A stretch of DNA of 64,000 nt, from positions 3,100,001-3,164,000 of the forward strand of contig NZ_OU659204.1 in assembly GCF_915403165.1 (NCBI RefSeq), in the 5' to 3' direction. This document shows, piece after piece, positions 1-9,023 of this stretch; position 1 is the first letter of the stretch; each line of letters starts with the position of its first letter. A model generated the notes under the pieces. That model ran no database searches. It was not told the DNA's origin and saw only the letters and a program-made list of their open reading frames with translations. The stretch is from Providencia alcalifaciens (GTDB taxonomy: Bacteria > Pseudomonadota > Gammaproteobacteria > Enterobacterales > Enterobacteriaceae). The position numbers were made by a program, and so were the translations under genes.

Positions 1-130
1 AACTTAAAATGGATAGTAACGCCATGAAATTAAAAGTTAAATAGTTCTCATTTCAGTAAAATGAAAAATTATTAAGATATGGCTTAACCAAATTGTAGGC
101 AATAACCTACAGCACCATGCTATAAATCTC

Positions 131-691
131 TTACCCCTGAGATGATATAACGGGCTTCAGTTGTTGAATAAAGCTCGCAAGATTTTCTGCAATAACTTGT
201 CGTTGCTTACTTCCAAACGTTTCTACAATAATTTCGCCTGTTAAATTACACATAGAAATCATCTCTAATTCAGAGTCTAACGTGGCAATAAACAGCGTTG
301 GTGCTAATTTTAAGCGCTTTTGAGTCACCAAGTGCCCAATCAAGTTTTCCTGTAAGCGAATAAAATCCTCCTCACTCCATACTTGCACCAAATTCAATGA
401 CAAATCACCAAACGTCGCACTCATATCTCCAGCTAACTGAGTGGTATAAAAAGCGTGAAAATCGTCCTGTAATTGGAGATCTAGCGCATTAGCCACATTA
501 TTTAAGCTTTTCTCTTCTAATGGAAATGGTTGAGGCTCCCAATAAACCACATCATCACCAGTACGAACGATGCAAGGAGAAGGCACCCCATACAGCTCAG
601 CAGACACAGGTGGAAGCCCCGTTGCTTCTTGCCACTTAGCCACATACTGGCTGGTAAAATTTTTAATTAAATCAGAGATTATTGTATTCAT
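131..691 (-). CDS. syd: SecY-interacting protein Syd
   Basis: Syd is a small, acidic, peripheral cytoplasmic-membrane protein that binds SecY and can destabilise faulty SecYEG complexes. The product is 186 residues, close to the roughly 181 of E. coli Syd. Its N-terminal region, including the stretch ending SAELYGVPSPC, and the repeated acidic patches match the family as I know it. No signal peptide or membrane segment is seen, as expected. The gene is divergent from queF, the same pairing as in E. coli. The ATG at 691 has only a weak AG-rich ribosome site. A small hairpin (GTAGG/CCTAC, 96-111) lies just past the stop and could be a weak terminator. Confidence 0.93.
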   Translation of the reverse strand: MNTIISDLIKNFTSQYVAKWQEATGLPPVSAELYGVPSPCIVRTGDDVVYWEPQPFPLEEKSLNNVANALDLQLQDDFHAFYTTQLAGDMSATFGDLSLNLVQVWSEEDFIRLQENLIGHLVTQKRLKLAPTLFIATLDSELEMISMCNLTGEIIVETFGSKQRQVIAENLASFIQQLKPVISSQG

Positions 692-849
692 CGTTTTTCA
701 ATTGTGAGAAATAACATTATTGAAACCAATTTAAATTGGCGGACTCAATATTACGGATAAATGGTATTATGACAGAAGTTAACAAGCGAATAAAATGCAC
801 TCAGTTTGCCAATGTTCAGCACTGACATGCCGAAAAGATAAGGATCACT

Positions 850-1695
850 ATGTCTCACTATCAAAATAACCCCGCTCTCGATAATTTAACCCTCGGGAAA
901 AAGACGGCTTATCATGACCAATATGATGCCGCTTTATTGCAAGCGGTACCGCGTAGCCTTAATCGCGATCCTTTGGATATTCATGCTGATACACTGCCAT
1001 TCCACGGTGCCGATATTTGGACACTGTATGAACTCTCTTGGCTAAATGCCCGGGGCGTTCCTCAAGTGGCAATAGGCTCCGTCAGTGTGGATGCCACAAG
1101 TGAAAACCTTGTTGAATCAAAAAGCTTCAAGCTTTATCTCAATAGTTTCAATCAGACTCACTTCGAAACGTGGGAAAATGTGCGAAGCGTTTTGCAAAAT
1201 GACCTAAGCCGCTGTGCTAATGGCGAGGTTAAGGTTACACTTTATAAACTTGATGACTTCACTCAACAAGCCATTCACCAATTCCACGGTGTCTGTATTG
1301 ATGAGCAAGAGATTGACATCGATAACTATGAATTTAATCGCCACTATTTGGCCGATTGCACCCAACCAGAGGTCGTCGAAGAAACCCTCGTCAGCCACCT
1401 GTTGAAATCAAATTGTTTGATAACCAACCAACCTGATTGGGGCTCAGTACAAATTCATTATCGTGGTCCGAAAATTGACCATGAAGCGTTATTACGTTAC
1501 CTCGTCTCATTTCGTCATCATAATGAATTCCACGAACAGTGCGTGGAGCGCATTTTCAACGACATAACAATACTGTGCAAACCAGAAAAATTATCGGTGT
1601 ATGCACGCTATACTCGCCGAGGTGGGCTTGATATCAACCCATGGCGCAGTAATGAACAATTCGAGCCTGACACGGGTCGTTTGGCACGGCAATAA
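850..1695 (+). CDS. queF: NADPH-dependent 7-cyano-7-deazaguanine reductase QueF
   Basis: QueF reduces the nitrile preQ0 to the aminomethyl preQ1, the last free-base step in making queuosine for tRNA. The 281-residue protein is the long, two-domain form typical of gamma-proteobacteria. The QueF signature E-S-K-S-F-K is at about residues 89-94. The catalytic cysteine that forms the thioimide is Cys189 in [12 protein letters not shown], and the proton-donating aspartate is Asp196 in the same stretch. A ribosome site (AAGGA) precedes the ATG. It is divergent from syd and followed on the same strand by ppnN after about 100 bases that contain inverted repeats. Confidence 0.96.
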   Translation: MSHYQNNPALDNLTLGKKTAYHDQYDAALLQAVPRSLNRDPLDIHADTLPFHGADIWTLYELSWLNARGVPQVAIGSVSVDATSENLVESKSFKLYLNSFNQTHFETWENVRSVLQNDLSRCANGEVKVTLYKLDDFTQQAIHQFHGVCIDEQEIDIDNYEFNRHYLADCTQPEVVEETLVSHLLKSNCLITNQPDWGSVQIHYRGPKIDHEALLRYLVSFRHHNEFHEQCVERIFNDITILCKPEKLSVYARYTRRGGLDINPWRSNEQFEPDTGRLARQ

Positions 1696-1773
1696 GTACC
1701 TACTAAATTGAAAATCAGTGTAATTTAAGAGAATGCTATTTAAATCATTTTCAATGTAATTCACGCGTCAAGA

Positions 1774-1785
1774 GCCCAATTGGGC
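1774..1785. repeat. Perfect 12-bp palindrome before the ppnN ribosome site
   Basis: GCCCAATTGGGC is a perfect palindrome ending two bases before the ppnN Shine-Dalgarno AAGGAG (1787-1792). A second inverted repeat, ATTGAAAAT at 1707-1715 and ATTTTCAAT at 1747-1755, lies upstream in the same queF-ppnN spacer. The palindrome could be a protein-binding site or a small RNA hairpin near the ribosome site. Function is unknown. Confidence 0.5.
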
Positions 1786-1798
1786 AAAGGAGTGTTAC

Positions 1799-3166
1799 TT
1801 GATTACTCATATCAGTCCATTAGGATCTATGGATCTATTGTCTCAGCTTGAAGTCGATATGCTGAAACGTACGGCGAGCAGCCATCTGTATCAGCTATAT
1901 CGAAACTGCTCCTTAGCGGTATTACATTCAGGAAGCTTAACTGACAGCAGTAAAGAGCTTTTAGAAAAAAGTGCAGGTTTTGATATCAACATTTTACGCC
2001 GTGAGCGTGGTATCAAATTAGAGCTTATCAACCCACCAGAAAAAGCGTTCGTTGACGGTAAAATCATTCGCTCATTACAAGCGAACTTGTTTGCCGTACT
2101 GCGCGATATTCTGTTTGTTCACGCTCAAATCAGTAATGCTAAACAGCAGTTCCATCTCGATTTAGAAAACAGCACTCACCTCACTAATATGATCTTTTCC
2201 ATCTTACGTAACGCCCGTGCGCTACATATTGGTGAAGATCCGAATATGATCGTGTGCTGGGGTGGACACTCCATTAATGAAAATGAATACCTCTATGGTC
2301 GTAAAGTTGGTAATGAACTCGGCTTACGTGAACTGAACATCTGTACGGGTTGCGGACCGGGGGCCATGGAGGCACCAATGAAAGGTGCCGCGGTAGGTCA
2401 CGCTCAACAGCGTTATAAAGACAGCCGTTTTATCGGGTTAACCGAGCCATCCATCATCGCGGCTGAGCCACCTAACCCATTAGTTAATGAACTGATCATC
2501 ATGCCAGACATAGAAAAACGTCTTGAGGCATTTGTCCGTTTAGCCCACGGGATCATTATTTTCCCAGGTGGTGTGGGAACCGCAGAAGAACTGCTGTATC
2601 TGTTGGGTATTATGATGGATCCTGAAAATACCGAGCAAGTGCTGCCATTAGTCCTGACGGGACCAAAAGAGAGCGCTGAATACTTCTCTGTTTTGGATGA
2701 TTTTATTCGCCATACTCTGGGAGATGAAGCTAGCAAACATTACCAAATCATTATCGACAACCCACAAGAAGTGGCGCGCGTGATGAAAAAAGGCATGTCT
2801 GCAGTGAAAGAGAGCCGTCGTAATACGGGTGATGCATACAGCTTCAACTGGTCGATTAAAATCGCCCCTGATCTACAGCATCCATTTGAACCAACTCATG
2901 AAAACATGGCGTCACTGAATCTGCATCCGGGTCAATCCCCTGAAAAACTGGCTTCCGATTTACGCCGTGCTTTCTCTGGAATTGTTGCCGGCAACGTCAA
3001 AGAAGTCGGCATGAAAGCGATTGAAAAACATGGTCCTTTCAAAATTCATGGGGATAGCGACATCATGAAACGCATGGACATTTTACTCCAAGGTTTCGTG
3101 AAGCAGCATCGTATGAAGTTGCCGGGTGGCACCGCTTACGAACCTTGCTATGAAATTGTGAAATAA
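1799..3166 (+). CDS. ppnN: Pyrimidine/purine nucleotide 5'-monophosphate nucleosidase PpnN
   Basis: PpnN (YgdH) cleaves nucleoside monophosphates to base and ribose 5-phosphate; in E. coli it binds (p)ppGpp and takes part in nucleotide salvage. The product is 455 residues, against 454 in E. coli. The central LOG (lysine decarboxylase-like Rossmann) domain carries G-C-G-P-G-A-M-E-A near residue 185 and the P-G-G-V-G-T-A-E-E loop near 255, which bind phosphate and the nucleotide. The start is a TTG at 1799, chosen because it gives the family N-terminus [12 protein letters not shown] and sits seven bases after AAGGAG. E. coli has sdaC and sdaB next; here xni follows directly. Confidence 0.95.
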   Translation: MITHISPLGSMDLLSQLEVDMLKRTASSHLYQLYRNCSLAVLHSGSLTDSSKELLEKSAGFDINILRRERGIKLELINPPEKAFVDGKIIRSLQANLFAVLRDILFVHAQISNAKQQFHLDLENSTHLTNMIFSILRNARALHIGEDPNMIVCWGGHSINENEYLYGRKVGNELGLRELNICTGCGPGAMEAPMKGAAVGHAQQRYKDSRFIGLTEPSIIAAEPPNPLVNELIIMPDIEKRLEAFVRLAHGIIIFPGGVGTAEELLYLLGIMMDPENTEQVLPLVLTGPKESAEYFSVLDDFIRHTLGDEASKHYQIIIDNPQEVARVMKKGMSAVKESRRNTGDAYSFNWSIKIAPDLQHPFEPTHENMASLNLHPGQSPEKLASDLRRAFSGIVAGNVKEVGMKAIEKHGPFKIHGDSDIMKRMDILLQGFVKQHRMKLPGGTAYEPCYEIVK

Positions 3167-3210
3167 TCACCTACGTGCCATGGACGGCGCGTTTAACCAC
3201 CAAACGGCTT

Positions 3211-3966
3211 ATGATCCATTTATTAATTATTGATGCTTTAAATTTAATTCGACGTATCCACGCGGTTCAGGGTAGCCCATGTGGAGAAACCTGTTTGTCC
3301 GCTATTTCTCAATTAATTAACCACACTAGCGCCACCCATATTGTGGCAGTATTTGATGAAGAAGGTCGCCACCATAGTTGGCGTCATGAGAAACTGCCTG
3401 ACTATAAAGCAGGGCGTCAGCCTATGCCTGAAAACTTGCAAGCTGAGTTGCCTCAGCTCGTCGCCCAATTTGAAGACAATGGTATCCATTGCTGGCAATC
3501 TGAAGGTGATGAAGCCGATGATTTAGCAGCCACTCTAGCTAAACGCATTGCCGATTCTGGGCATACCGTCACCATCGTCTCTACCGATAAAGGTTACTGC
3601 CAGCTACTCTCTCCAAACCTGCGTATCCGTGACTATTTTCAAAAACGTTGGCTGGACGTTCCTTTCATTGAAAATGAATTTGGAGTCAAGCCTGAACAAC
3701 TTCCTGATTACTGGGGTTTAGCGGGGATCAGCAGCAGTAAAGTTCCAGGGGTGGCAGGTATTGGCGCTAAAAGTGCCACTGAGCTGCTTCAGCGATTCCA
3801 CACGATTGAAAATTTGTACGCTAATTTTGACGTTCTTGAAGACAAATGGCAGAAAAAGCTCTCCAACCAACAAGAAATGGCGCTTATCTGTCGCGATATT
3901 GCTACATTAAAAACAGACATTGCCTTGAAAGGTAATCTGAATCAGTTGCGCTATCAAGCTAAATAG
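3211..3966 (+). CDS. xni: Flap endonuclease Xni (ExoIX)
   Basis: Xni is a small FEN-type protein related to the 5' nuclease domain of DNA polymerase I and acts on flapped or branched DNA. The N-terminal acidic metal site is visible in [10 protein letters not shown] and in G-D-E-A-D-D-L-A-A. The helix-hairpin-helix region contains [14 protein letters not shown]. The ATG at 3211 gives 251 residues, equal to E. coli Xni; the frame is open twelve codons upstream to 3175 but that extension does not match the family. The ribosome site is weak, so coupling to ppnN, which ends 44 bases before, is possible. Confidence 0.93.
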   Translation: MIHLLIIDALNLIRRIHAVQGSPCGETCLSAISQLINHTSATHIVAVFDEEGRHHSWRHEKLPDYKAGRQPMPENLQAELPQLVAQFEDNGIHCWQSEGDEADDLAATLAKRIADSGHTVTIVSTDKGYCQLLSPNLRIRDYFQKRWLDVPFIENEFGVKPEQLPDYWGLAGISSSKVPGVAGIGAKSATELLQRFHTIENLYANFDVLEDKWQKKLSNQQEMALICRDIATLKTDIALKGNLNQLRYQAK

Positions 3967-3974
3967 CAGGTACA

Positions 3975-4002
3975 AAAAAGGTCACTTCACAGTGACCTTT
4001 TT
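3975..4002. terminator. Terminator hairpin after xni, copy 1 of a repeated hairpin
   Basis: A 12-bp perfect stem (AAAAAGGTCACT / AGTGACCTTTTT) with loop TCAC begins eight bases after the xni stop. It carries A and T runs on both sides, so it can terminate on either strand. A second copy, identical over 26 bases, is at 4141-4166. Confidence 0.85.
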
Positions 4003-4010
4003 GGTTGATG

Positions 4011-4139
4011 ACAAAGAGGGGTAAAAGCGTGGTTTTTCCCTCTTTGTGTTATCAGGCGAAAATCAATAAATTGATTTTCCTCGTTAATTTTACAAACCCA
4101 AAGAGCCATTTCCAAACCTGATGGGTTTGTCAATGGTCT
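4011..4139. repeat. Cluster of inverted repeats between two identical terminators
   Basis: Three structures are packed here. ACAAAGAGGG (4011-4020) pairs perfectly with CCCTCTTTGT (4038-4047). GAAAATCAA (4058-4066) pairs with TTGATTTTC (4071-4079) across a four-base loop. ACAAACCC (4092-4099) pairs with GGGTTTGT (4123-4130), and AGAGCCATT (4102-4110) can pair with AATGGTCT (4132-4139) with one bulged G. The last two pairings interleave, so they form either a pseudoknot or alternative folds. No ORF is present. E. coli has the fuc genes at this place. This may be a small RNA or only a complex terminator region. Confidence 0.55.
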
Positions 4140-4140
4140 G

Positions 4141-4166
4141 AAAGGTCACTTCACAGTGACCTTTTT
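4141..4166. terminator. Terminator hairpin, copy 2, 3' of rlmM
   Basis: Exact 26-base copy of the hairpin at 3977-4002, with stem AAAGGTCACT / AGTGACCTTT. It lies 22 bases past the rlmM stop on the minus strand and is near-symmetric, so it can act for rlmM or for any plus-strand transcript entering the spacer. Confidence 0.8.
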
Positions 4167-4187
4167 ACTATTCAAGCCAACTTTAAC

Positions 4188-5291
4188 TTAATAATATTCA
4201 CGCGCCATTGGGTTTGCAGACCAAACACGTTGTACATGCACAGTCACTTCTTCACGGTCATGGTAAAGCTGTTTTGCGTGGATCAAAACGTTGATACCAT
4301 TCTCTTTCAGTTGAACTTTCATTTTTTCCAGAATATGCGCGACTTCTTCATAACGCTTTTTCATCGGCAGCTTCAAGTTAAAAATGGTCTCGCGGCACCA
4401 GCCTTCTTGCAGCCACTGAGTCATTAATGCAGCCACTTTGGCCGGTTTTTCCACCATATCACATACGAGCCACGTGATATTTTGAGAGGTTGGCTTAAAT
4501 TTAAAACCATCTTCACGGTGATGGCGAACTTGCCCTGTATTCATCAAGCTTTCCGCCATTGGGCCATTATCTACCGCTTCCACCATCATGCTGCGTTTGA
4601 CGAGCTGGTAAGTCCATCCTCCCGGACATGCGCCTAAATCCACCGCTTTCATGCCACTCCCTAAACGCTCATCCCACTCTTCATAAGGAATAAACACATG
4701 GAAAGCCTCCTCCAACTTTAACGTCGAGCGGCTTGGTGCATCCGATGGGAACTTCAAGCGCGGAATACCCATATAGAAATTCGAGCTATTATTCGAATAA
4801 GAATAGCCGGTATAGCAGCACCCTGGTGCAATAAAGAACACATGGACGACTGGGCGTTTAAAGTTCTCTTTCGCCAATAAGACTTTCTCTTGGCGTAGCG
4901 CATTACGCAGAGGTACCGTAAATTTACGGCAGAATTTCATCAATTCTTTTGATTCATTGGTATCCGCAACTTCAACACGCAGATCCCCCGCTCTCTCAAC
5001 CTGCTGGCTAAGTGCGTTCACAATCGGTGTGACTCTATCTTCTGGCGGTAAATCTTTTAATAAATCACCCACCACAAACATTTGGCGAGCAAAAATCAAT
5101 TCACGAAATGGAAGTGTGCGCGCAAGGATGTCCGCATCCTCAGATTGATAACATTCAAAAATAACATAGCCGCTATTTTCTTTAACGCGGGCAAAACCGT
5201 AAATTTCTCGTTGCCCTGCTTTATCTGTAATTTCTGCTGCACACTCTTTTTCAAAGCCCGGGCGGCAATATAATGCAATTTTATTACTCAT
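4188..5291 (-). CDS. rlmM: 23S rRNA 2'-O-ribose methyltransferase RlmM (C2498)
   Basis: RlmM (YgdE) uses S-adenosylmethionine to methylate the 2'-OH of C2498 in 23S rRNA. The product is 367 residues, the usual size. The N-terminal half is a THUMP-like RNA-binding region. The C-terminal Rossmann methyltransferase domain carries the SAM loop [11 protein letters not shown] near residue 220 and the W-L-V-C-D-M motif that contributes to the catalytic tetrad. The start overlaps the ygdD stop by eight bases, so the two are probably cotranscribed with ygdD first. It is convergent with xni. Confidence 0.96.
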   Translation of the reverse strand: MSNKIALYCRPGFEKECAAEITDKAGQREIYGFARVKENSGYVIFECYQSEDADILARTLPFRELIFARQMFVVGDLLKDLPPEDRVTPIVNALSQQVERAGDLRVEVADTNESKELMKFCRKFTVPLRNALRQEKVLLAKENFKRPVVHVFFIAPGCCYTGYSYSNNSSNFYMGIPRLKFPSDAPSRSTLKLEEAFHVFIPYEEWDERLGSGMKAVDLGACPGGWTYQLVKRSMMVEAVDNGPMAESLMNTGQVRHHREDGFKFKPTSQNITWLVCDMVEKPAKVAALMTQWLQEGWCRETIFNLKLPMKKRYEEVAHILEKMKVQLKENGINVLIHAKQLYHDREEVTVHVQRVWSANPMAREYY

Positions 5292-5679
5292 TGCGTGACG
5301 CCGATTTCCTTAGACGCATAGCGCCAATAACAACTAAAAGCCAGCCAACTAGGAAGCAAACGCCACCTATTGGCGTAAAATAAGAGAAGTATTTTACCTG
5401 CAATAAGGCCATACAATAAAGGCTACCGCTAAAAAGAAGTATCCCTACGGAGAAAAACACACCTGCCCAATAGAACCACAAAATGACTTTACGCAGTAAT
5501 ACCGCACCCAGCACCATTAATGCAACGGTATGAAACATTTGATAACGTAGCCCTGTTTCAATCCAAGCCATTTGATGGGCGCTCATAATTGGAGAAAGCG
5601 CATGAGAGCCAATGGCTCCAAATGCAACAATAAAAAATCCACTAATCCCTGCAAAAATTAACATCAAACGACTATTCAC
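5284..5679 (-). CDS. ygdD: DUF423 family inner-membrane protein YgdD
   Basis: This is a 131-residue, strongly hydrophobic protein with about four predicted membrane helices (roughly residues 5-25, 40-60, 65-85 and 95-120). The pattern G-A-I-G-S-H-A-L near residue 21 and the basic C-terminus R-L-R-K-S fit DUF423, to which E. coli YgdD belongs. Its function is unknown. It lies between gcvA (27 bases upstream) and rlmM (8-base overlap), the same order as in E. coli, and all three read on the minus strand, suggesting a gcvA-ygdD-rlmM transcription unit. Confidence 0.9.
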   Translation of the reverse strand: MNSRLMLIFAGISGFFIVAFGAIGSHALSPIMSAHQMAWIETGLRYQMFHTVALMVLGAVLLRKVILWFYWAGVFFSVGILLFSGSLYCMALLQVKYFSYFTPIGGVCFLVGWLLVVIGAMRLRKSASRNE

Positions 5680-5706
5680 AATAGCACCTTCGTTTTAACT
5701 GTTTGA

Positions 5707-6648
5707 TTATTGTATATGCGTCAAATCTTGATCATTGGTAATAAAGCCAAGCTTTTCTTGCTCGCTGGCTGCTTGCGCAAGGATCCATTGACGAAATGCC
5801 GCTATTTTCCCTAAATCGGCCTGACTCTCTTGGCAGACCAGATAGAATGCATTTTTACTGACTAATACCTCACTAAACGGACACACCAATCTGCCGGCAT
5901 CAATCTCGTTCTTTGCCATCACATTGTTGGTTAATGCCACTCCTTGCCCATGAACTGCCGCTTGGATCACCATGGAGCTGTGGCTAAAAATAGGCCCTTG
6001 CTGCACATTCACAATATTTTGCAAATCTAATTGCTTAACATAGGCTTGCCAATCACGACGAGAAGAGTCATGAAGCAACGTGTGCTTAGCTAAATCTTCC
6101 GGGTTCTTCAGTTGATTACCCCCGGTCATCAACGAAGGTGAACACACTGGCATTAAATATTCGGCGTAAAGTCTGTCCATTCTCAAGCCCGTCCAGTTTC
6201 CTCTGCCATAAAAAATGGCAACATCAACATCATCCGCTAGTTTATCCTCTTCCCGATCAACCGCTTGGATACGTACATCAATGCCAGGGAAAGCTTGGTT
6301 AAAACCAGAAAGCCGGGGAACTAACCATTGTATCGCGAAACTTGGCGATAAGCTTACAGTTAGTGCGCCTTTTGCACTTCTGGCTTGAAGCTTTCTCGTC
6401 GCCTCATTTAAAGACGAGAAAATTTCTTTAATATCAAGATAATAACTTTGCCCTTCTTCCGTCAGCAGCAATGAGCGATTTCGACGGCGAAATAGCTTTA
6501 ATCCGAGGAAATCTTCTAAGCTTTTTATTTGATGACTGACAGCTGCCTGTGTCACAAATAATTCATCTGCCGCTTTAGTAAAACTTAAATGACGGGCGGC
6601 GGCATCAAACACTCTCAGAGCATTTAAAGGCGGTAATCTTTTAGACAT
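5707..6648 (-). CDS. gcvA: LysR-type glycine cleavage system regulator GcvA
   Basis: GcvA activates the glycine cleavage operon gcvTHP when glycine is available, represses it with GcvR when it is not, and activates the divergent small RNA gene gcvB. The 313-residue product begins with a LysR winged helix-turn-helix (about residues 6-65, with F-T-K-A-A-D-E-L and T-Q-A-A-V-S-H-Q-I), followed by the periplasmic-binding-protein-like effector domain. The start is the ATG at 6648. The 101 bases to the gcvB start contain both promoters, so GcvA can act on both from one region. Confidence 0.96.
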   Translation of the reverse strand: MSKRLPPLNALRVFDAAARHLSFTKAADELFVTQAAVSHQIKSLEDFLGLKLFRRRNRSLLLTEEGQSYYLDIKEIFSSLNEATRKLQARSAKGALTVSLSPSFAIQWLVPRLSGFNQAFPGIDVRIQAVDREEDKLADDVDVAIFYGRGNWTGLRMDRLYAEYLMPVCSPSLMTGGNQLKNPEDLAKHTLLHDSSRRDWQAYVKQLDLQNIVNVQQGPIFSHSSMVIQAAVHGQGVALTNNVMAKNEIDAGRLVCPFSEVLVSKNAFYLVCQESQADLGKIAAFRQWILAQAASEQEKLGFITNDQDLTHIQ

Positions 6649-6714
6649 AATCTCTTCGACTCAGCTTCGTTATACGCATTAGTTTTTCTCATCCGAAGCA
6701 TTATAAATTGTCCC

Positions 6715-6743
6715 TTGAGGATACGCCAGTAAATACCTATAGT
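6715..6743 (+). promoter_or_regulatory. gcvB promoter
   Basis: A -35 element TTGAGG (6715-6720) and a -10 element TATAGT (6738-6743) are separated by 17 bases, and the predicted GcvB 5' end (6750) is six bases after the -10. An ATTAG pentamer at 6678-6682, the reverse complement of the CTAAT core described for GcvA sites, lies just upstream. Promoter elements are read from sequence; GcvA control is inferred from the family. Confidence 0.75.
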
Positions 6744-6749
6744 ATGCGC

Positions 6750-6952
6750 ACTTCCTAAGCCGGAACGAAAAGTTGCAGAGTTTAGTTACTTTGAAACTTT
6801 TGGCTTTGTGGTTGTGATGTTGTGTTTGCAAGTTGTCTGGTTAATCCAGGCTTTGTAGCGATTGCTACTGTTTTTTTTCACTTCCTGTACATTTACCCTG
6901 TCTGTCCATAGTGATTTTTATAGTGCACCGCCTAAGCGCGGTGCTTTTTTTT
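6750..6952 (+). ncRNA. gcvB: Small regulatory RNA GcvB
   Basis: GcvB is an Hfq-dependent sRNA that represses many amino-acid and peptide transporter mRNAs. The 5' end ACTTCCTAAGCCGGAACG differs from the E. coli sequence I recall by one base. The GU-rich R1 target-binding region is present (GGTTGTGATGTTGTG, about 6810-6825). The later block CACTTCCTGTACATTTACCC is conserved. The 3' end is a terminator, GCACCGC / GCGGTGC followed by eight T. At about 203 nt it is close to the 206 nt of E. coli. It is divergent from gcvA, as expected, but the downstream gene ygdI is absent. Confidence 0.95.
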
Positions 6953-7308
6953 ATTTTGGACGTCATAAAATCCATTATAAAAAATAAAAAAAACATTATC
7001 CCATCGGATTTCGAGTAAAAAAGCCCATAAAACGCATCTTAAATTAAATTTAACCATTAGGTTAAAAAGCAAACCTTCTTCGATTTAGTGCTTTAACTTT
7101 TTTCAGGCGCGCAATTATTCAAAAATTTGAGCAAAAATCTTCCTATTAAGTGTAACAAATTATTTCTAATAATCGATAACTGAATAACATTTTTTATCTC
7201 CATCTACTTATTCACTGTTTTCCGTTATTATCATCATCAACGCATATTCATAACCACAACTACAGCCACATTCACCTATTGGATGGCTAACATCAAAGAA
7301 TCAGCATA
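6953..7308. other. AT-rich spacer between gcvB and csdA, no gene seen
   Basis: About 356 bases of AT-rich sequence. E. coli has the lipoprotein gene ygdI here; I find no ORF with a lipobox on either strand. A small inverted repeat TTAACC / GGTTAA with loop ATTA lies near 7050. The csdA promoter should be in the last 100 bases, but no element is convincing. Confidence 0.5.
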
Positions 7309-8514
7309 ATGGATAACTTTAACGCCCCTCAATTTCGTCAGCAATTTCCAGCCATCGGCTCTGATATTATTTTCCTTGATAGCGCCGCCACCGCCCTAAA
7401 ACCCTTGGATATGACCAACGCCTCTGATGATTACTACCGTTTTTCAGGCAGTTCGGTCTATCGTGGACAATCCCCTGAAGCATTAAAAATTACTCGATTG
7501 TACGAACAAGGCCGCCTATTAACGGCAAAATTGATCCAAGCACCGAACGAAAAATCCATTATCTGGACCCGTGGCACCACTGAATCTATTAATCTGATTG
7601 CGCAAAGTTATTTCCGTGAGAAACTTCAAGCAGGTGATGAAATTATCGTCAGTGAGGCTGAGCATCACTCAAACTTGCTGCCGTGGCTGATGTTGGCACA
7701 ACAAACAGGTGCAAAGATCGTAAAATGGGCGGTGACTCCTGACTTAACCTTAGATCTCAATGCGCTGCAATCAATCTTGAATGCCAAAAGCAAAATTGTC
7801 GCAGTAACGCAAATGTCTAACGTAACAGGCTATCAGCCGGACATTAGCGCGATAACCGCACTTGCTCATCAGTTTGGTGCAAAAGTCGTTATCGATGGCG
7901 CTCAGGGCGTTGTACATCACCCTCTTAACGTCATGGAAACTAATGTAGATTTCTACGCGTTTTCAGCGCACAAATTATATGGGCCTACAGGTTTAGGCAT
8001 CTGTTATGGAAAACCTGAACATTTAGCCAATATGGATCCATGGCATGGCGGCGGTAAAATGTTAAATCACGTTGATTTTTCAGGCTTCACTCTCGCCCCA
8101 ATACCTCAACGATTTGAAGCTGGAACCCCGAACATCGCGGGAGTGATAGCCTTTTCAGCCGTGCTTGAGTGGCTTTCAACGCAAAACTTAGCGCAGGCAG
8201 AAACCTATACTTGTGCACTTATAGACTATGCCTATGAGCAACTTACTCAGCTTGAAGGCGCGATTTGCTATCGCACTCAAAATTCGCCGCTTTTATCTTT
8301 CAATTTCCACAATATTCACTATAGCGATTTAGGGCTTCTCTTGACCGAACAGAAAATTGCATTACGCTATGGACAACATTGTGCTCAACCATTAATGGAT
8401 TCACTCAATATTAGCGGCTGTTTACGCATCTCCGCCATGCCATATAATAACAGGCAAGATATTGATAAATTTATTTATTCAGTAAAATTCGCACTTTCGA
8501 TTTTAAATGATTAA
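7309..8514 (+). CDS. csdA: Cysteine desulfurase CsdA
   Basis: CsdA is a pyridoxal-phosphate enzyme that takes sulfur from cysteine as a persulfide and passes it to CsdE. The 401-residue protein has the class V aminotransferase fold. The PLP lysine is in S-A-H-K-L-Y-G (about residues 222-228), cofactor-binding residues are in T-E-S-I-N and E-A-E-H-H-S-N, and the persulfide-forming cysteine is Cys358 in G-Q-H-C-A-Q, the same number as in E. coli. It is followed by csdE after 11 bases. The ribosome site is weak (AAAGAA). Confidence 0.95.
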   Translation: MDNFNAPQFRQQFPAIGSDIIFLDSAATALKPLDMTNASDDYYRFSGSSVYRGQSPEALKITRLYEQGRLLTAKLIQAPNEKSIIWTRGTTESINLIAQSYFREKLQAGDEIIVSEAEHHSNLLPWLMLAQQTGAKIVKWAVTPDLTLDLNALQSILNAKSKIVAVTQMSNVTGYQPDISAITALAHQFGAKVVIDGAQGVVHHPLNVMETNVDFYAFSAHKLYGPTGLGICYGKPEHLANMDPWHGGGKMLNHVDFSGFTLAPIPQRFEAGTPNIAGVIAFSAVLEWLSTQNLAQAETYTCALIDYAYEQLTQLEGAICYRTQNSPLLSFNFHNIHYSDLGLLLTEQKIALRYGQHCAQPLMDSLNISGCLRISAMPYNNRQDIDKFIYSVKFALSILND

Positions 8515-8525
8515 AAGGTAATCTA

Positions 8526-8987
8526 ATGACTTTGTCTCGACATGAACTGGCTTCTCATCCATTTGGCACAGAAATTGTCATTCACGAAATCGTTGAACAG
8601 TTTTCTAAACAAAAAGCGTGGGAAGATAAATATCGCTTACTCATTCAACTCGCGAAAAAACTGCCCTCTCTCACAGATGAAGAAAAGCTGCAGACTCAGG
8701 AAGTTCATGGATGTGAAAACCGTGTATGGATTGGCGCTATTCTCAATGATGATGACACTTTCCACTTTTATGGGGATAGCGAAGGGCGTGTAGTGAAAGG
8801 GTTATTTGCTATTTTGCTCGCTTGTGTTGAACAGAAAAATGCACAGCAAATTTTAGAGACTGATTTTGAAGATATTTTTAGTCAAACTGGTTTATCAGGG
8901 CAACTCAGTGAATCCCGCCAAAATGGGATCCACGCATTAATTACAGCAATCAAAAACATTGCAAGTGAAATGACCCCAGCAGAATGA
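8526..8987 (+). CDS. csdE: Sulfur acceptor protein CsdE
   Basis: CsdE is the SufE-like partner that accepts persulfide sulfur from CsdA. The product is 153 residues. The acceptor cysteine is Cys63 in H-G-C-E-N-R-V-W, corresponding to Cys61 of E. coli CsdE. The rest matches the SufE fold, including F-Y-G-D-S-E-G-R-V-V-K-G. The ribosome site AAAGGT precedes the ATG, and the gene is 11 bases after csdA, so the two form an operon. It is convergent with tcdA, whose product works with CsdA/CsdE in tRNA modification. Confidence 0.95.
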   Translation: MTLSRHELASHPFGTEIVIHEIVEQFSKQKAWEDKYRLLIQLAKKLPSLTDEEKLQTQEVHGCENRVWIGAILNDDDTFHFYGDSEGRVVKGLFAILLACVEQKNAQQILETDFEDIFSQTGLSGQLSESRQNGIHALITAIKNIASEMTPAE

Positions 8988-8995
8988 TTATCCCG

Positions 8996-9018
8996 TTGAG
9001 GCTACTTTGTGGCCTCAA
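8996..9018. terminator. Hairpin between convergent csdE and tcdA
   Basis: Stem TTGAGGC / GCCTCAA with a nine-base loop lies in the 36 bases between the two stop codons. T runs are short on both sides, so termination may be weak or rho-assisted. Confidence 0.45.
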
Positions 9019-9023
9019 TTCTA

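Noticed and set aside
1..130. Possible csrB small RNA next to syd, as in E. coli
   Set aside because: The stretch has only an isolated GGA and none of the repeated GGA-loop hairpins that define CsrB. The gene may lie outside the window.
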